Positions 1-7,041 of a DNA stretch of 10,740 nucleotides are shown here, one piece after another. The notes beneath the pieces are model-generated. The model searched no databases, was not told the origin of the DNA, and worked only from the letters and a program-made list of their open reading frames with translations. The number at the start of each line of letters is the position of its first letter. The stretch's first letter is position 1. The position numbers and the translations under genes are program-made. Origin of the DNA: Rhodoferax sp. GTDB taxonomy: Bacteria; Pseudomonadota; Gammaproteobacteria; Burkholderiales; Burkholderiaceae. The DNA is taken from contig JAIFMT010000050.1 in the NCBI GenBank assembly GCA_020048295.1, forward strand, positions 1 to 10,740, read 5' to 3'.

Positions 1-434
1 TAAGCAGTTCGATTGGCGGGCTGGTGCTGGTGCACTGCCTGGCGGGCATGGCCGGCACCACGCTGTTTTTCAGAAACTACTACACCGCCATCCCGCGTGA
101 GCTGGTGAATGCGGCGCGCATCGACGGTGCCGGGTTCTGGCGTATCTTCATCCGTATCGTGGTGCCAATGTCCACGCCGATTTTGATGGTCACGCTGATC
201 TGGCAGTTCACCAATATCTGGAACGACTTTCTGTTTGGCGTGGCCTTCAGCGGTGCCGACAGCAAGCCCATCACGGTGGGGTTGAACAACATGGCCAACA
301 CCACCAGCAGCGTAAAAAATTACAACGTCGATATGGCAGCAGCCATCATCGCCGGCTTGCCGACCATGCTGGTGTATGTGCTGGCGGGTCAGTATTTCGT
401 CAAAGGTCTGACTGCCGGTGCGGTCAAAGGTTAA
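1..434 (+). CDS. Carbohydrate ABC transporter permease, MalG/GtsC type (3' part only)
   Basis: This is the C-terminal 143 codons (frame begins at base 3) of an inner-membrane permease of the CUT1 sugar-import class. The gene is cut by the window edge, so no start can be given. The cytoplasmic EAA loop that docks on the ATPase is visible as ELVNAARIDGAGFWRIF (bases about 99-149), with the conserved G of the loop, followed by hydrophobic segments around VVPMSTPILMVTLIWQF and IIAGLPTMLVYVLAGQYF. The C-terminus (YNVDMAAAIIAGLP, then FVKGLTAGAVKG) closely resembles, from memory, the glucose/mannose permease GtsC of pseudomonads, so glucose or a related hexose is the best substrate guess; the solute-binding protein that would settle it lies outside. 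The stop is 15 bases before the ATPase gene, so the two are one operon. Confidence 0.9.
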   Translation, partial: SSSIGGLVLVHCLAGMAGTTLFFRNYYTAIPRELVNAARIDGAGFWRIFIRIVVPMSTPILMVTLIWQFTNIWNDFLFGVAFSGADSKPITVGLNNMANTTSSVKNYNVDMAAAIIAGLPTMLVYVLAGQYFVKGLTAGAVKG

Positions 435-449
435 AAGGAATTACCCATC

Positions 450-1520
450 ATGGCAGCCTCACTTCAGATTGCAGGGATTCGCAAAGTTTTTGGCAAAGGC
501 GACAAAGCCGTCGAGGTGCTGAAAAAGATCGAAATCGATGTCCCCCCGGGCGAGTTTTTGATCTTGGTCGGCCCCTCGGGCTGCGGTAAATCCACCCTGC
601 TCAACATCATTGCCGGGCTCGAAGAGCCCACCGAAGGCGAATTGCGCATTGCCGGCAAAAACGTCATTGGCGTGGCCCCGGCGCAGCGCGACATTGCCAT
701 GGTGTTCCAGAGCTATGCGCTGTACCCAACCATGACGGTGGCCGACAACATCGGCTTTGCGCTCGAAATGCGCAAGGTGCCGCTTGAAGTGCGCACCAAG
801 CGCATCCAGGAAGTGGCGGCCATGCTGCAAATCGAGAAGTTGCTGGACCGTCGCCCGGCGCAGCTCTCGGGCGGCCAGCGCCAGCGTGTGGCCATGGGCC
901 GGGCCCTGGCGCGCGACCCCAAACTGTTTTTGTTTGACGAGCCGCTGAGCAATCTGGATGCCAAACTGCGCGTGGAGATGCGCGCCGAAATCAAGCGCCT
1001 GCACCAGCTCTCGGGCATCACCACGGTGTATGTCACCCACGACCAGATCGAGGCCATGACGCTGGGCAGCCGCATCGCGGTGATGAAAGACGGCATCCTG
1101 CAGCAGATCGGCACGCCCGACGAAATCTACCGCCTGCCGGCCAATACCTATGTGGCTGGTTTCATTGGCTCGCCTACAATGAACTTTATAGCTGGTAGCG
1201 CAAGCGGGACGGGGGCTGCAGGCCTATTTTCCTTTGAAGGTGGGGCATTGCAGCTGCCGTGCCCGGCCAGCGGCAAAGTCACGCTCGGTCAACGCCCCGA
1301 GCACATCCATTTCAGCGACGATGCCAGCTGGCGTGGCGAAGTCACGCTGGTTGAGCCCACCGGGGCCGACACCTATGTGGTGGTCAAAACCGGTGTCGGG
1401 CCAGTAACCGTGCGCACCGCCCCAAGCACCCAGGTGAAAGTGGGTGACACCGTCGGCATGACGGTCAGTAGCCACCACAACAACTGGTTTGACGTGCAGA
1501 CAGGTTTGCGGCTGGGATAA
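450..1520 (+). CDS. ugpC: Sugar ABC transporter ATP-binding protein, MalK/UgpC family
   Basis: A complete 356-residue ATPase that powers the adjacent sugar permease on the cytoplasmic face. All nucleotide-binding motifs are intact: Walker A GPSGCGKST (41-49), Q-loop Q87, signature LSGGQ (139-143), Walker B LFLFDEP (159-165) with catalytic E164, D-loop NLD (168-170) and switch H197. The MalK hallmark GSPTMNF (240-246) opens the C-terminal TOBE/regulatory domain (to 356), which ends in the expected RPEH motif region. ATG 450 is supported by AAGGAA at 435-440, 9 bases upstream. Oddly, bases 1173-1230, encoding roughly residues 242-260, match a dispersed intergenic repeat (separate entry). The symbol is family-level: homologues serve glucose, maltose or glycerol-3-phosphate transporters, and substrate cannot be read from this subunit. 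Confidence 0.95.
   Translation: MAASLQIAGIRKVFGKGDKAVEVLKKIEIDVPPGEFLILVGPSGCGKSTLLNIIAGLEEPTEGELRIAGKNVIGVAPAQRDIAMVFQSYALYPTMTVADNIGFALEMRKVPLEVRTKRIQEVAAMLQIEKLLDRRPAQLSGGQRQRVAMGRALARDPKLFLFDEPLSNLDAKLRVEMRAEIKRLHQLSGITTVYVTHDQIEAMTLGSRIAVMKDGILQQIGTPDEIYRLPANTYVAGFIGSPTMNFIAGSASGTGAAGLFSFEGGALQLPCPASGKVTLGQRPEHIHFSDDASWRGEVTLVEPTGADTYVVVKTGVGPVTVRTAPSTQVKVGDTVGMTVSSHHNNWFDVQTGLRLG
1173..1230 (+). repeat. Dispersed Comamonadaceae-type repeat, copy 1, inside the ATPase gene
   Basis: The stretch contains CTACAAT, then TATAGCTGGTAGCGCAAGCG, GGGGGCT, and AGGCCTATTTT. It aligns in order with the intergenic copy at 7951-8010 (TTACTATG, AGCTGCGAGCGCA, AAGGGCTAGAAGGCT). The core is AGCTG-(4)-GCGCA followed about 10 bases later by GGGCT and an AGGC-(T/A) tail. 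I recall a family of this shape scattered between genes in Rhodoferax, Polaromonas and Acidovorax genomes; that attribution is from memory. This copy is in frame and leaves the TOBE domain uninterrupted. The first 14 bases also encode the conserved MalK residues PTMNF, so they may be ancestral coding sequence rather than repeat. Confidence 0.55.
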
Positions 1521-1538
1521 GCAGCTTGCCGGGTTTTA

Positions 1539-1554
1539 GTCAACAATGGTTGAC
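1539..1554. promoter_or_regulatory. Inverted repeat just upstream of the ferredoxin start
   Basis: GTCAAC-AATG-GTTGAC is a perfect 6-base inverted repeat with a 4-base spacer, ending one base before ATG 1556. It could be an operator or a small hairpin over the translation start; no -35/-10 pair is obvious next to it. The centre AATG is not symmetric. The match is short enough to arise by chance, so confidence is low. Confidence 0.3.
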
Positions 1555-1555
1555 G

Positions 1556-1807
1556 ATGAACCCAGAAACCCACCAGACGCCCATAACAACCCAGGTTGCC
1601 CAGGTTGATGCGGCGCGCTGCACCGGCTGTGGCCGGTGCATCTCGGCCTGTGACTTGCGTTTGTTTTCTTTTGAAACCCACCAGTGGAAGAAGCGCTCGG
1701 TCATGCATGACGCGCATTTGTGCAGCGCGTGTGGCGAATGCGCCGCACGGTGCCCAGTGCACGCCGTCACCCTGGTTGAGAAGGCGGTGTCGGTTGCTGC
1801 CGCCTAG
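1556..1807 (+). CDS. Small 2[4Fe-4S] ferredoxin-like protein
   Basis: This 83-residue soluble protein carries two cysteine motifs: C22-x2-C25-x2-C28-x3-C32 (CTGCGRCISAC) followed by Asp, and C56-x2-C59-x2-C62-x3-C66 followed by Pro. That is the bacterial two-cluster ferredoxin pattern, in which each fourth cysteine ligates the other cluster; the first motif lacks the usual proline. The role is inferred to be electron transfer, but no partner oxidoreductase is visible. The start is uncertain: ATG 1556 has no clear ribosome site. TTG 1526, 5 bases after the ATPase stop and behind GGGA (1514-1517), would add 10 residues and couple it to the sugar operon. Nothing else suggests a link to sugar import. 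It could equally be the small subunit-like protein of a NapF/RnfB-type system. Confidence 0.8.
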   Translation: MNPETHQTPITTQVAQVDAARCTGCGRCISACDLRLFSFETHQWKKRSVMHDAHLCSACGECAARCPVHAVTLVEKAVSVAAA

Positions 1808-1815
1808 TCAGGCGG
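1800..1815 (+). terminator. Possible weak hairpin terminator at the ferredoxin stop codon
   Basis: CCGCCT-AGTC-AGGCGG forms a perfect 6-base, all-GC-rich stem with a 4-base loop, and the TAG stop lies inside it. No run of T follows, so it would be at most a pause or mRNA-end protecting hairpin. A second small inverted repeat, TCATTG-TTAAC-CAATGA (1941-1957), sits 3 bases from the end of the convergent GGDEF-EAL gene. Confidence 0.3.
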
Positions 1816-1954
1816 GCCGAGCCCTCTTGAATGATTGCGCTGACCCCAGCGTGAAGTAATCCACCAGCGCACCACCGCGCAAGATGAGCTCTGCATTGGC
1901 GGTGACGTCAATGCCGTTCTAGATGAGTTGGTGGCCTATTTCATTGTTAACCAA
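1808..1954 (-). pseudogene. Possible decayed short reading frame between convergent genes
   Basis: On the minus strand a frame runs from TTG 1954 as VNNEIGHQLI, meets an amber codon (1921-1919), then continues as NGIDVTANAELILRGG, then ALVDYFTLGSAQSF, to TGA at 1810-1808. Composition resembles real protein and the amber could be a single C-to-T or G-to-T change. The opposite strand is also open (1844-1957, ending DVNAVLDELVAYFIVNQ), so either reading may be chance. I do not recognise a family. The frame is the same as that of the upstream GGDEF-EAL gene beyond its stop. Confidence 0.22.
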
Positions 1955-1960
1955 TGACCC

Positions 1961-4627
1961 TCAGCAAATCCAGCTGTCGGGCGCTGCCAAGCTGCTGATT
2001 TTTTGGCACACTTGCTCGAACCCGGCGGCGGGCACCGGCCGCGAGAACAGGTAGCCCTGCGCAAAGTCGCAGCCGGCCCGGCGCAGCAAATGGTGTTGCG
2101 GTTCGGTCTCGACCCCTTCGGCAATCACCTTCAGTCCCAGCGCGTGCGCCATCGCAATGATGGCGTGGCACAGCACCTGGCTGGTCGGGTTGGTGGCCAG
2201 CTGGCGCACAAACGACTGGTCGATCTTGAGGTAGTCGATATCGAACTTCTGCAAATAAGACAGTGACGAGTAACCCGTGCCAAAGTCGTCCAGTGACACC
2301 TGAATGCCGTCCTGTCCCATGTCCAGCAACTGCTGCAACACGCTGTCGCTGGTGGACAGCAGCAGCCCCTCGGTGATCTCCACCGCAATGCTGTCACCGC
2401 CCAGCCCGCGGCGCCTGAGCTGCTCAGACCACCGGAGGTGCAGCGGGTTGGGGCTTTCAAACTGCACTGGCGACTTATTGACGCTGATCTGAAAATGCGG
2501 ATGCATGGTGGTGCGCCATTGCTGCACCTGCTCGCAAGCCTGCTGAAACACCCATTCGCCCAGCTCCACAATCAGCCTGCTGCTCTCGGCCACCGGGATG
2601 AATTCTGCCGGGCTGATCAGGCCGCGCAGTGGGTGCTGCCAGCGTAGCAGCGCCTCGGCCTTGTACACCGCGCCGCTGGCCAGCTCCACAATGGGCTGAT
2701 AGACCAGCCGGAACTGGGTGATGTCGGCCGTGTCCGCCAGCGCCGTGCGCAGGTCTTGCGTCAGTTGCGAGCGCCATTGCGCAGCCTGCTGCAGCGCCGG
2801 CGTGAAAAAACTGTAGCGGTTGCGCCCGGCATCCTTGGCGACATACAGCGCCTGGTCGGCATTGCGCTGCAGGTCTTCGAGGTCCTGCGCATCGTCCGGG
2901 TAAATTGTCACGCCAATGCTGGCCGAAATGAAGGCCTGCTCGGTGTCCAGATGAAACACGGCACTCAGCGCAGTCAGCAGCTTTTGCAGCACGTTCTCCA
3001 GGTCGCTGGCCTGCTGCAGGCTGGTCACGATCACGGTGAACTCGTCGCCGCCCATCCGCGCCACCGTATCCACCTCGCGCAGGCAGGCCGCAATGCGCTG
3101 CGCTGCCTGCACCAGCAGCACGTCGCCCAGGTCATGGCCGAGCGTGTCGTTGATTTCCTTGAAACGGTCCAGGTCGATGTACAGCAAGGCGAGTTGCAAA
3201 CCGTCGCGGCGGCATTTTTTTAGCTCCTGCAGCAGCCGCTCGCGCAGCAGCCGCCGGTTGGGCAGGCTGGTCAACGAATCAAAATTGGCCTGCTGCCAGA
3301 TGGTGGCCTCAGCTGCCTTGCGCTGGCTGATGTCGGTATGGGTGCCAATCATGCGCAGTGGCTTGCCGTCGGTGTCGCGGCTGATCACCATGCCGCGCGT
3401 CAGTACCCATTTCCAGCTGCCATCAGCGCAGCGGATGCGGTGTTCGTTGATGTAAGTGGGGCTGTGCCCGTCAAAGTGGACCTGGCGGTTGCGATGCAAT
3501 TGCGCCACATCGTCAGGATGGGTGCGCTCATCGAGCGCGCTGGCGTTATTTTCGATGTCTTGCGCCGTCAGACCATACATGCGCAGCAGGCTCGGCGACA
3601 GAAATTCCTCACCGGTCTGGATGTGCCAGTCCCACACCCCGTCACCGGTGCTCTCCAGTGCCAGCTTCCAGCGCTCTTCGTTTTCCCGCAGCGCGGTTTG
3701 CGCCTTGATGTAGTCGGTGACATCGGCAAAAGTGCGCACCATGCCACCATCGGGGAGCATTTTTGTCTTGACCTCCAGCACCTGCCCGCCCGAGGATTCG
3801 CGCAGGTAAGCGGCTGGTGGCTCACCCATGCCGTCACTCATGACATAGGCGCGGGCACTCTCAGCCACCCGGCTGGCGCCCGGGCCAAAGACACCCAGGT
3901 TGTGCTGCAATTGACTGAGCTCCCCCAGCGTCGGGCGTTGCGCCAGAAAATCGGCCGGCACCTCCAGCAACTCGCAGACCCGGGGGTTGAAGCCAATGAT
4001 GTGCTTGCCGGCATCAAACACCAGAATGCCCTGGCTGATGTGCGTCAGCGTGGTTTGCAGCACGCTGGTTTTTTCATTCAGCACGGTGTTGAGTTCTTGC
4101 AACGCCTGCTCGGCTTGCTTGCGCTCTGAAATGTCGGTGTGGGTGCCGATCATCAGCAAGGGGCGGCCGGCATCATCATGGCTGACGATCATGCCGCTGG
4201 AAGAAATCCATTTCCAGCTGCCATCCTTGCAGCGCAAACGCAAGTCCACCGAGAAGCGCGGCGCGTGGCCCTCACGGTAATTCCTGCCTGCGGCATTGAG
4301 GGCACCGACATCGTCTGGATGGACGCGGGAAAAAAACGCGCTGTAATCTTGCGGCAGCTCGTCACCGCTATAGCCAATCAGCTGTTCCCAGCGTGCCGAG
4401 TGCGATTGCTGGTTCGTCTGCATGTTCCAGACCCAGATGCCAGCCCCCGCGCTTTCCAGCGCCGAGCGCCAGGGGTTGCCAGGCTCACGGGTTGTCTGAG
4501 TCCAGTTTGGCTCAATGGCGTGCGCACAGCCGGACTGCGTTGACAGCAAAGGGGGGTGCTTGGGCGAAGGGTTCACGGGTGGGTGGGCGGCTGATCGGTT
4601 GAAAAATGGCCTGCCATCACAGGGCAA
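1961..4627 (-). CDS. Cytoplasmic PAS-PAS-PAS-GGDEF-EAL cyclic di-GMP enzyme
   Basis: An 888-residue (from TTG 4627) bifunctional-type protein that would make and/or break cyclic di-GMP. Order: proline-rich N-tail (1-48), PAS (about 52-172, ending GTHTDISERK), a PAS_7-like domain (185-305, ending RTFADVTD), a third PAS (313-438, ending GTHTDISQRK), GGDEF (about 445-608), EAL (625-875). The cyclase motif MGGDEF (525-530) and inhibitory RxxD (R517, D520) are intact. EAL residues are all present: E658-A-L-x-R662, N717, E750, D780/D781, K801, E837, Q857. No membrane segment is seen, so sensing is cytosolic. The first in-frame ATG is inside PAS1 (residue 69), so the start is non-ATG: TTG 4627 or GTG 4576, neither with a clear ribosome site. 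It lies 83 bases behind the sensor kinase on the same strand and may share its transcript. Whether cyclase, esterase or both dominates cannot be told. Confidence 0.93.
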   Translation of the reverse strand: MPCDGRPFFNRSAAHPPVNPSPKHPPLLSTQSGCAHAIEPNWTQTTREPGNPWRSALESAGAGIWVWNMQTNQQSHSARWEQLIGYSGDELPQDYSAFFSRVHPDDVGALNAAGRNYREGHAPRFSVDLRLRCKDGSWKWISSSGMIVSHDDAGRPLLMIGTHTDISERKQAEQALQELNTVLNEKTSVLQTTLTHISQGILVFDAGKHIIGFNPRVCELLEVPADFLAQRPTLGELSQLQHNLGVFGPGASRVAESARAYVMSDGMGEPPAAYLRESSGGQVLEVKTKMLPDGGMVRTFADVTDYIKAQTALRENEERWKLALESTGDGVWDWHIQTGEEFLSPSLLRMYGLTAQDIENNASALDERTHPDDVAQLHRNRQVHFDGHSPTYINEHRIRCADGSWKWVLTRGMVISRDTDGKPLRMIGTHTDISQRKAAEATIWQQANFDSLTSLPNRRLLRERLLQELKKCRRDGLQLALLYIDLDRFKEINDTLGHDLGDVLLVQAAQRIAACLREVDTVARMGGDEFTVIVTSLQQASDLENVLQKLLTALSAVFHLDTEQAFISASIGVTIYPDDAQDLEDLQRNADQALYVAKDAGRNRYSFFTPALQQAAQWRSQLTQDLRTALADTADITQFRLVYQPIVELASGAVYKAEALLRWQHPLRGLISPAEFIPVAESSRLIVELGEWVFQQACEQVQQWRTTMHPHFQISVNKSPVQFESPNPLHLRWSEQLRRRGLGGDSIAVEITEGLLLSTSDSVLQQLLDMGQDGIQVSLDDFGTGYSSLSYLQKFDIDYLKIDQSFVRQLATNPTSQVLCHAIIAMAHALGLKVIAEGVETEPQHHLLRRAGCDFAQGYLFSRPVPAAGFEQVCQKISSLAAPDSWIC

Positions 4628-4710
4628 ACCAGTATCTCATGAAGGGCTGTCGTGGTCACGCATCAGGATGCCAAGTAAACCGCTGTGGCCAGCGCACCTC
4701 GGGCACCACC

Positions 4711-6141
4711 TCATGTGGCTCCCAGGGCACGCCGTCGATCGCCGGTGCTGGGTTGCGGCAGCCGCAATTGCACGCGCAAACCGTGTGGGTTGGCGGCCAG
4801 CACCACGGCCGTGCCGCCGTGCCGCTGGGCGATTTCCCGCACGATGGCCAAGCCCAGCCCGCAGCCGCCGGGCACGCTGCTGGCACGCCAGAAGCGCTCA
4901 AACACATGCGGCAGCTCAGCGTCAGACAGACCCACGCCGTTGTCGCTGACTTCCAGCAGTGCCTGCCCGTCCTGCATCTGTACGCTCAACGTGACCTCGC
5001 TGCCAGCGCCGGCATAGGTCAGCGCGTTGTCAATCAGGTTGGTCAGGGCTTCGCGTAGCAGCAAGGGCTCGCCTTGCACCTGCAAGTGGTCAATCCCCTC
5101 AAACCCGAGGTCGATGCCCGCCTTGAGCGCGCGCGGCGTCCATTGCCGTGCCACATCGCGTGCCAGTTCGGCAAGGTCCAGTGCTTGCAGCTTCACCTCG
5201 ACTTCGTTGCGCGCCAGCGACAGCAGCTGGTGGACCAGATGGGCGCTGCGCTGTGCCCCGGCCAGCACCTTGTTCAGGCGCGAGCGCAGCGCATCGGGGT
5301 CAGATTCGGTCAGCGCCAGCTCGGTCTGGCTGATCAGCCCGGCCAGCGGCGTGCGCAACTGGTGCGCGGCATCATTGAGAAAGCGCTTTTCCTGCCCCAG
5401 ACTGCGCCGCACGGCTTCGAGCAACTGGTTGAGTGCCGTCGCCAGCGCGTGAACCTCTTGGGGTGCCTGGGTCAGCTCAATCGGTGACAGCGCCGACAGC
5501 GTGTGCGTGCGCCGGTCGCCCAGCTGTGCCTGCAAGCGCATCAGTGGTTGCAGGCCGCGCGAGATGCCGCCATACACCAGCACGCTCAATGCCGCCCCCA
5601 GCGCCAGCAGCGGCATCAGGATGTCGGCAATCAGCTCGGTGGTCAGGCGCTGCTGCACCGCCAGGCTCTTGGCCACCTGCACCCGCATGCGCTGTGGCGC
5701 GCTGCTGTCACCATAGTCCACCTCCAGCAACGCCACCCGCATGGCGCGGTCATCGACGCTGACGTTGTAGAGCAGGGTCTCGCCGGTTTGCAGCTCAGGT
5801 GCGTTACTGGGGCCGGGCAGCCTGCCGTTGCCGAGCAAAAAACGCCCGGGTGGTGACGACACCATGTAGCTGACGCGGTCCTTCGGGTCTTGTTCAATGA
5901 TGTCTTGTGCGGCACGCGGAAAATCAATCAGCAGCCCCGAGCCAATCGGCTTGACCTGGCGCGCCAGCGAGCGCACCGACTGCGTCAGCGACTGGTCAAT
6001 GGCTTTTTCGGCATAGTTCAGCGCCACCCGGTACGCCAGCGCACCGCCCACCAGAAACAGCACCAGCTGTGGCAGCAGCAGCCAGATCAGCAACTGGCGC
6101 TTGAGCGACAGGCCTTGGCCAGTGCGCCGGGCCTCGCTCAC
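4711..6141 (-). CDS. Sensor histidine kinase, TctE/QseC type
   Basis: A 476-residue inner-membrane kinase that should phosphorylate the response regulator encoded just before it. Two membrane segments (about 17-39 and 169-190) bracket a periplasmic domain of about 130 residues resembling the N-terminal sensor domain of TctE-like kinases. A HAMP-like linker follows (191-250, with LQPL). The dimerisation box FLNDAAHQLRTPL has phospho-acceptor H260. ATP-binding boxes: N (N368, N372), G1 DNGVGL (400-405), F (FERFWR, 414-419), G2 GCGLGLAIV (426-434). The start is GTG 6141, overlapping the regulator stop by 4 bases (GTGA), which indicates translational coupling; the frame stays open 72 more codons upstream, but those lie inside the regulator gene. 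TctE relatives sense tricarboxylates, yet no tricarboxylate transporter gene is in view, so the ligand is unknown. Confidence 0.93.
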   Translation of the reverse strand: MSEARRTGQGLSLKRQLLIWLLLPQLVLFLVGGALAYRVALNYAEKAIDQSLTQSVRSLARQVKPIGSGLLIDFPRAAQDIIEQDPKDRVSYMVSSPPGRFLLGNGRLPGPSNAPELQTGETLLYNVSVDDRAMRVALLEVDYGDSSAPQRMRVQVAKSLAVQQRLTTELIADILMPLLALGAALSVLVYGGISRGLQPLMRLQAQLGDRRTHTLSALSPIELTQAPQEVHALATALNQLLEAVRRSLGQEKRFLNDAAHQLRTPLAGLISQTELALTESDPDALRSRLNKVLAGAQRSAHLVHQLLSLARNEVEVKLQALDLAELARDVARQWTPRALKAGIDLGFEGIDHLQVQGEPLLLREALTNLIDNALTYAGAGSEVTLSVQMQDGQALLEVSDNGVGLSDAELPHVFERFWRASSVPGGCGLGLAIVREIAQRHGGTAVVLAANPHGLRVQLRLPQPSTGDRRRALGAT

Positions 6142-6839
6142 GTTGTCGTGGTCTCCAGCATATAGCCCAGGCCCCGCACATTGCGGATGTTCAGCCCCGA
6201 ATCCACCAATTTGCGGCGCAGCCGGTGGATATACACCTCCAGCGCGTTGGAGGTGACCCCGGCGCTGTCGCCGGGCTCGGACTGCCAGCTTTCCAGCACA
6301 TCCTCGCGGCTCACCACCCGTCCGGCATGCGTTACCAGCAGCGACAGCAGCGCCCATTCGCGTTGTGTCAGTTCCAGTGCCTCGTCGCCCAGCCAGGCCT
6401 GTGGCAGCGTGGCATCCACCCGCAGATGGCGCGCGTTGTGGCTGGTCAACTCCAGCGTGCCGCCGAACGCCGGCAGGCGTGCGCGGCGCAGCATGGCGGC
6501 CAGTCGGGCCTGCAACTCGGCCATGTCGAACGGTTTGGTCAGGTAGTCATCGGCACCGGCGTTGAGCCCTTGCACCCGGTCATCAATACCGTCGCGGGCG
6601 GTCAGAATCAGCACCGGTAGCGCTGGCAGGCGTTTGCGCAGCCATTGCAATACGTCCATGCCGCTGATTCCGGGCAGCCCCAGGTCAAGCACCACTCCGT
6701 CAAAACGCTGGCTCTCCAGCAGCGCTTGCGCGGCTTCACCGTCAGCGGCAGCGGTCACATTGTGGCCGGCCTGTGCCAGCTGCGCGCTCAAGCCGTCGCG
6801 CAGCAATTCGTCGTCTTCAATGATCAGCAAACTTGACAT
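6138..6839 (-). CDS. OmpR/PhoB-family response regulator
   Basis: A 233-residue DNA-binding regulator, partner of the overlapping kinase. The receiver domain (1-118) has the acidic pocket D9/D10, phosphorylation site D52 (in VVLDLGLPG), T80 and K102 (KPF). A winged helix-turn-helix (about 130-232) ends with the characteristic IHRLRRKL recognition region and RGLGYML wing. When phosphorylated it should bind DNA as a dimer; its targets are not identifiable here. ATG 6839 has only a weak, distant GGAG about 14 bases upstream. It is the first gene of the leftward group regulator-kinase-(GGDEF-EAL). The 202 bases to the divergent gene at 7042 must carry its promoter, but I could not find a good -35/-10 pair on this strand; a short GGGC-AGTAAC-GCCC inverted repeat lies near 6930. 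Confidence 0.95.
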   Translation of the reverse strand: MSSLLIIEDDELLRDGLSAQLAQAGHNVTAAADGEAAQALLESQRFDGVVLDLGLPGISGMDVLQWLRKRLPALPVLILTARDGIDDRVQGLNAGADDYLTKPFDMAELQARLAAMLRRARLPAFGGTLELTSHNARHLRVDATLPQAWLGDEALELTQREWALLSLLVTHAGRVVSREDVLESWQSEPGDSAGVTSNALEVYIHRLRRKLVDSGLNIRNVRGLGYMLETTTT

Positions 6840-6955
6840 GTTGCAAGCATACTCCAGCGGCTTTCCCCGAAAAAAAGCACGACCCTGCGCCTCCTGTCAG
6901 GCCTTCTCGGGCTTCAGCCGCCCAAGGGCAGTAACGCCCGCAGTGGCGGCAGGCT

Positions 6956-6984
6956 TTGGTGCAGCCGCGACTTTTGGCTATGAT
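6956..6984 (+). promoter_or_regulatory. Probable sigma-70 promoter of the J-like gene
   Basis: TTGGTG (6956-6961), a 17-base spacer, and TATGAT (6979-6984, five of six matches to TATAAT) make a good vegetative promoter. Transcription would begin near 6991, giving a leader of about 50 bases. The leader ends in a T7 run (7020-7026) directly followed by the ribosome site GGAGGG (7027-7032), 9 bases before ATG 7042. Confidence 0.6.
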
Positions 6985-7041
6985 CCCTTACCGAAGGCCC
7001 AAAGCCAGCGTTAGGTCACTTTTTTTGGAGGGCAGCACGGG

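Noticed and set aside
459..1040. 193-codon minus-strand frame opposite the ATPase gene
   Set aside because: Mirror of a fully conserved ATPase; His-rich shadow translation.
1988..2000. TGGCAC followed by TTGC, resembling a sigma-54 promoter
   Set aside because: The two boxes are only 2 bases apart instead of about 5, and the site is within the EAL coding sequence.
3338..4129. Open frame of 263 codons on the + strand
   Set aside because: Antisense to the PAS region of the GGDEF-EAL gene, which has clear domains; the frame is open only because of high GC, and its protein has no recognisable motif.
4628..4714. Tiny frames after the kinase, including an ATGA-overlapping 24-codon frame containing CPRC
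   Set aside because: Too short, no conserved pattern, and all three frames give unconvincing peptides; treated as spacer, perhaps leader of the next gene.
6142..6357. 72-codon N-terminal extension of the sensor kinase
   Set aside because: It lies wholly inside the response-regulator gene; the GTGA overlap and the hydrophobic first membrane segment soon after fix the start at 6141.
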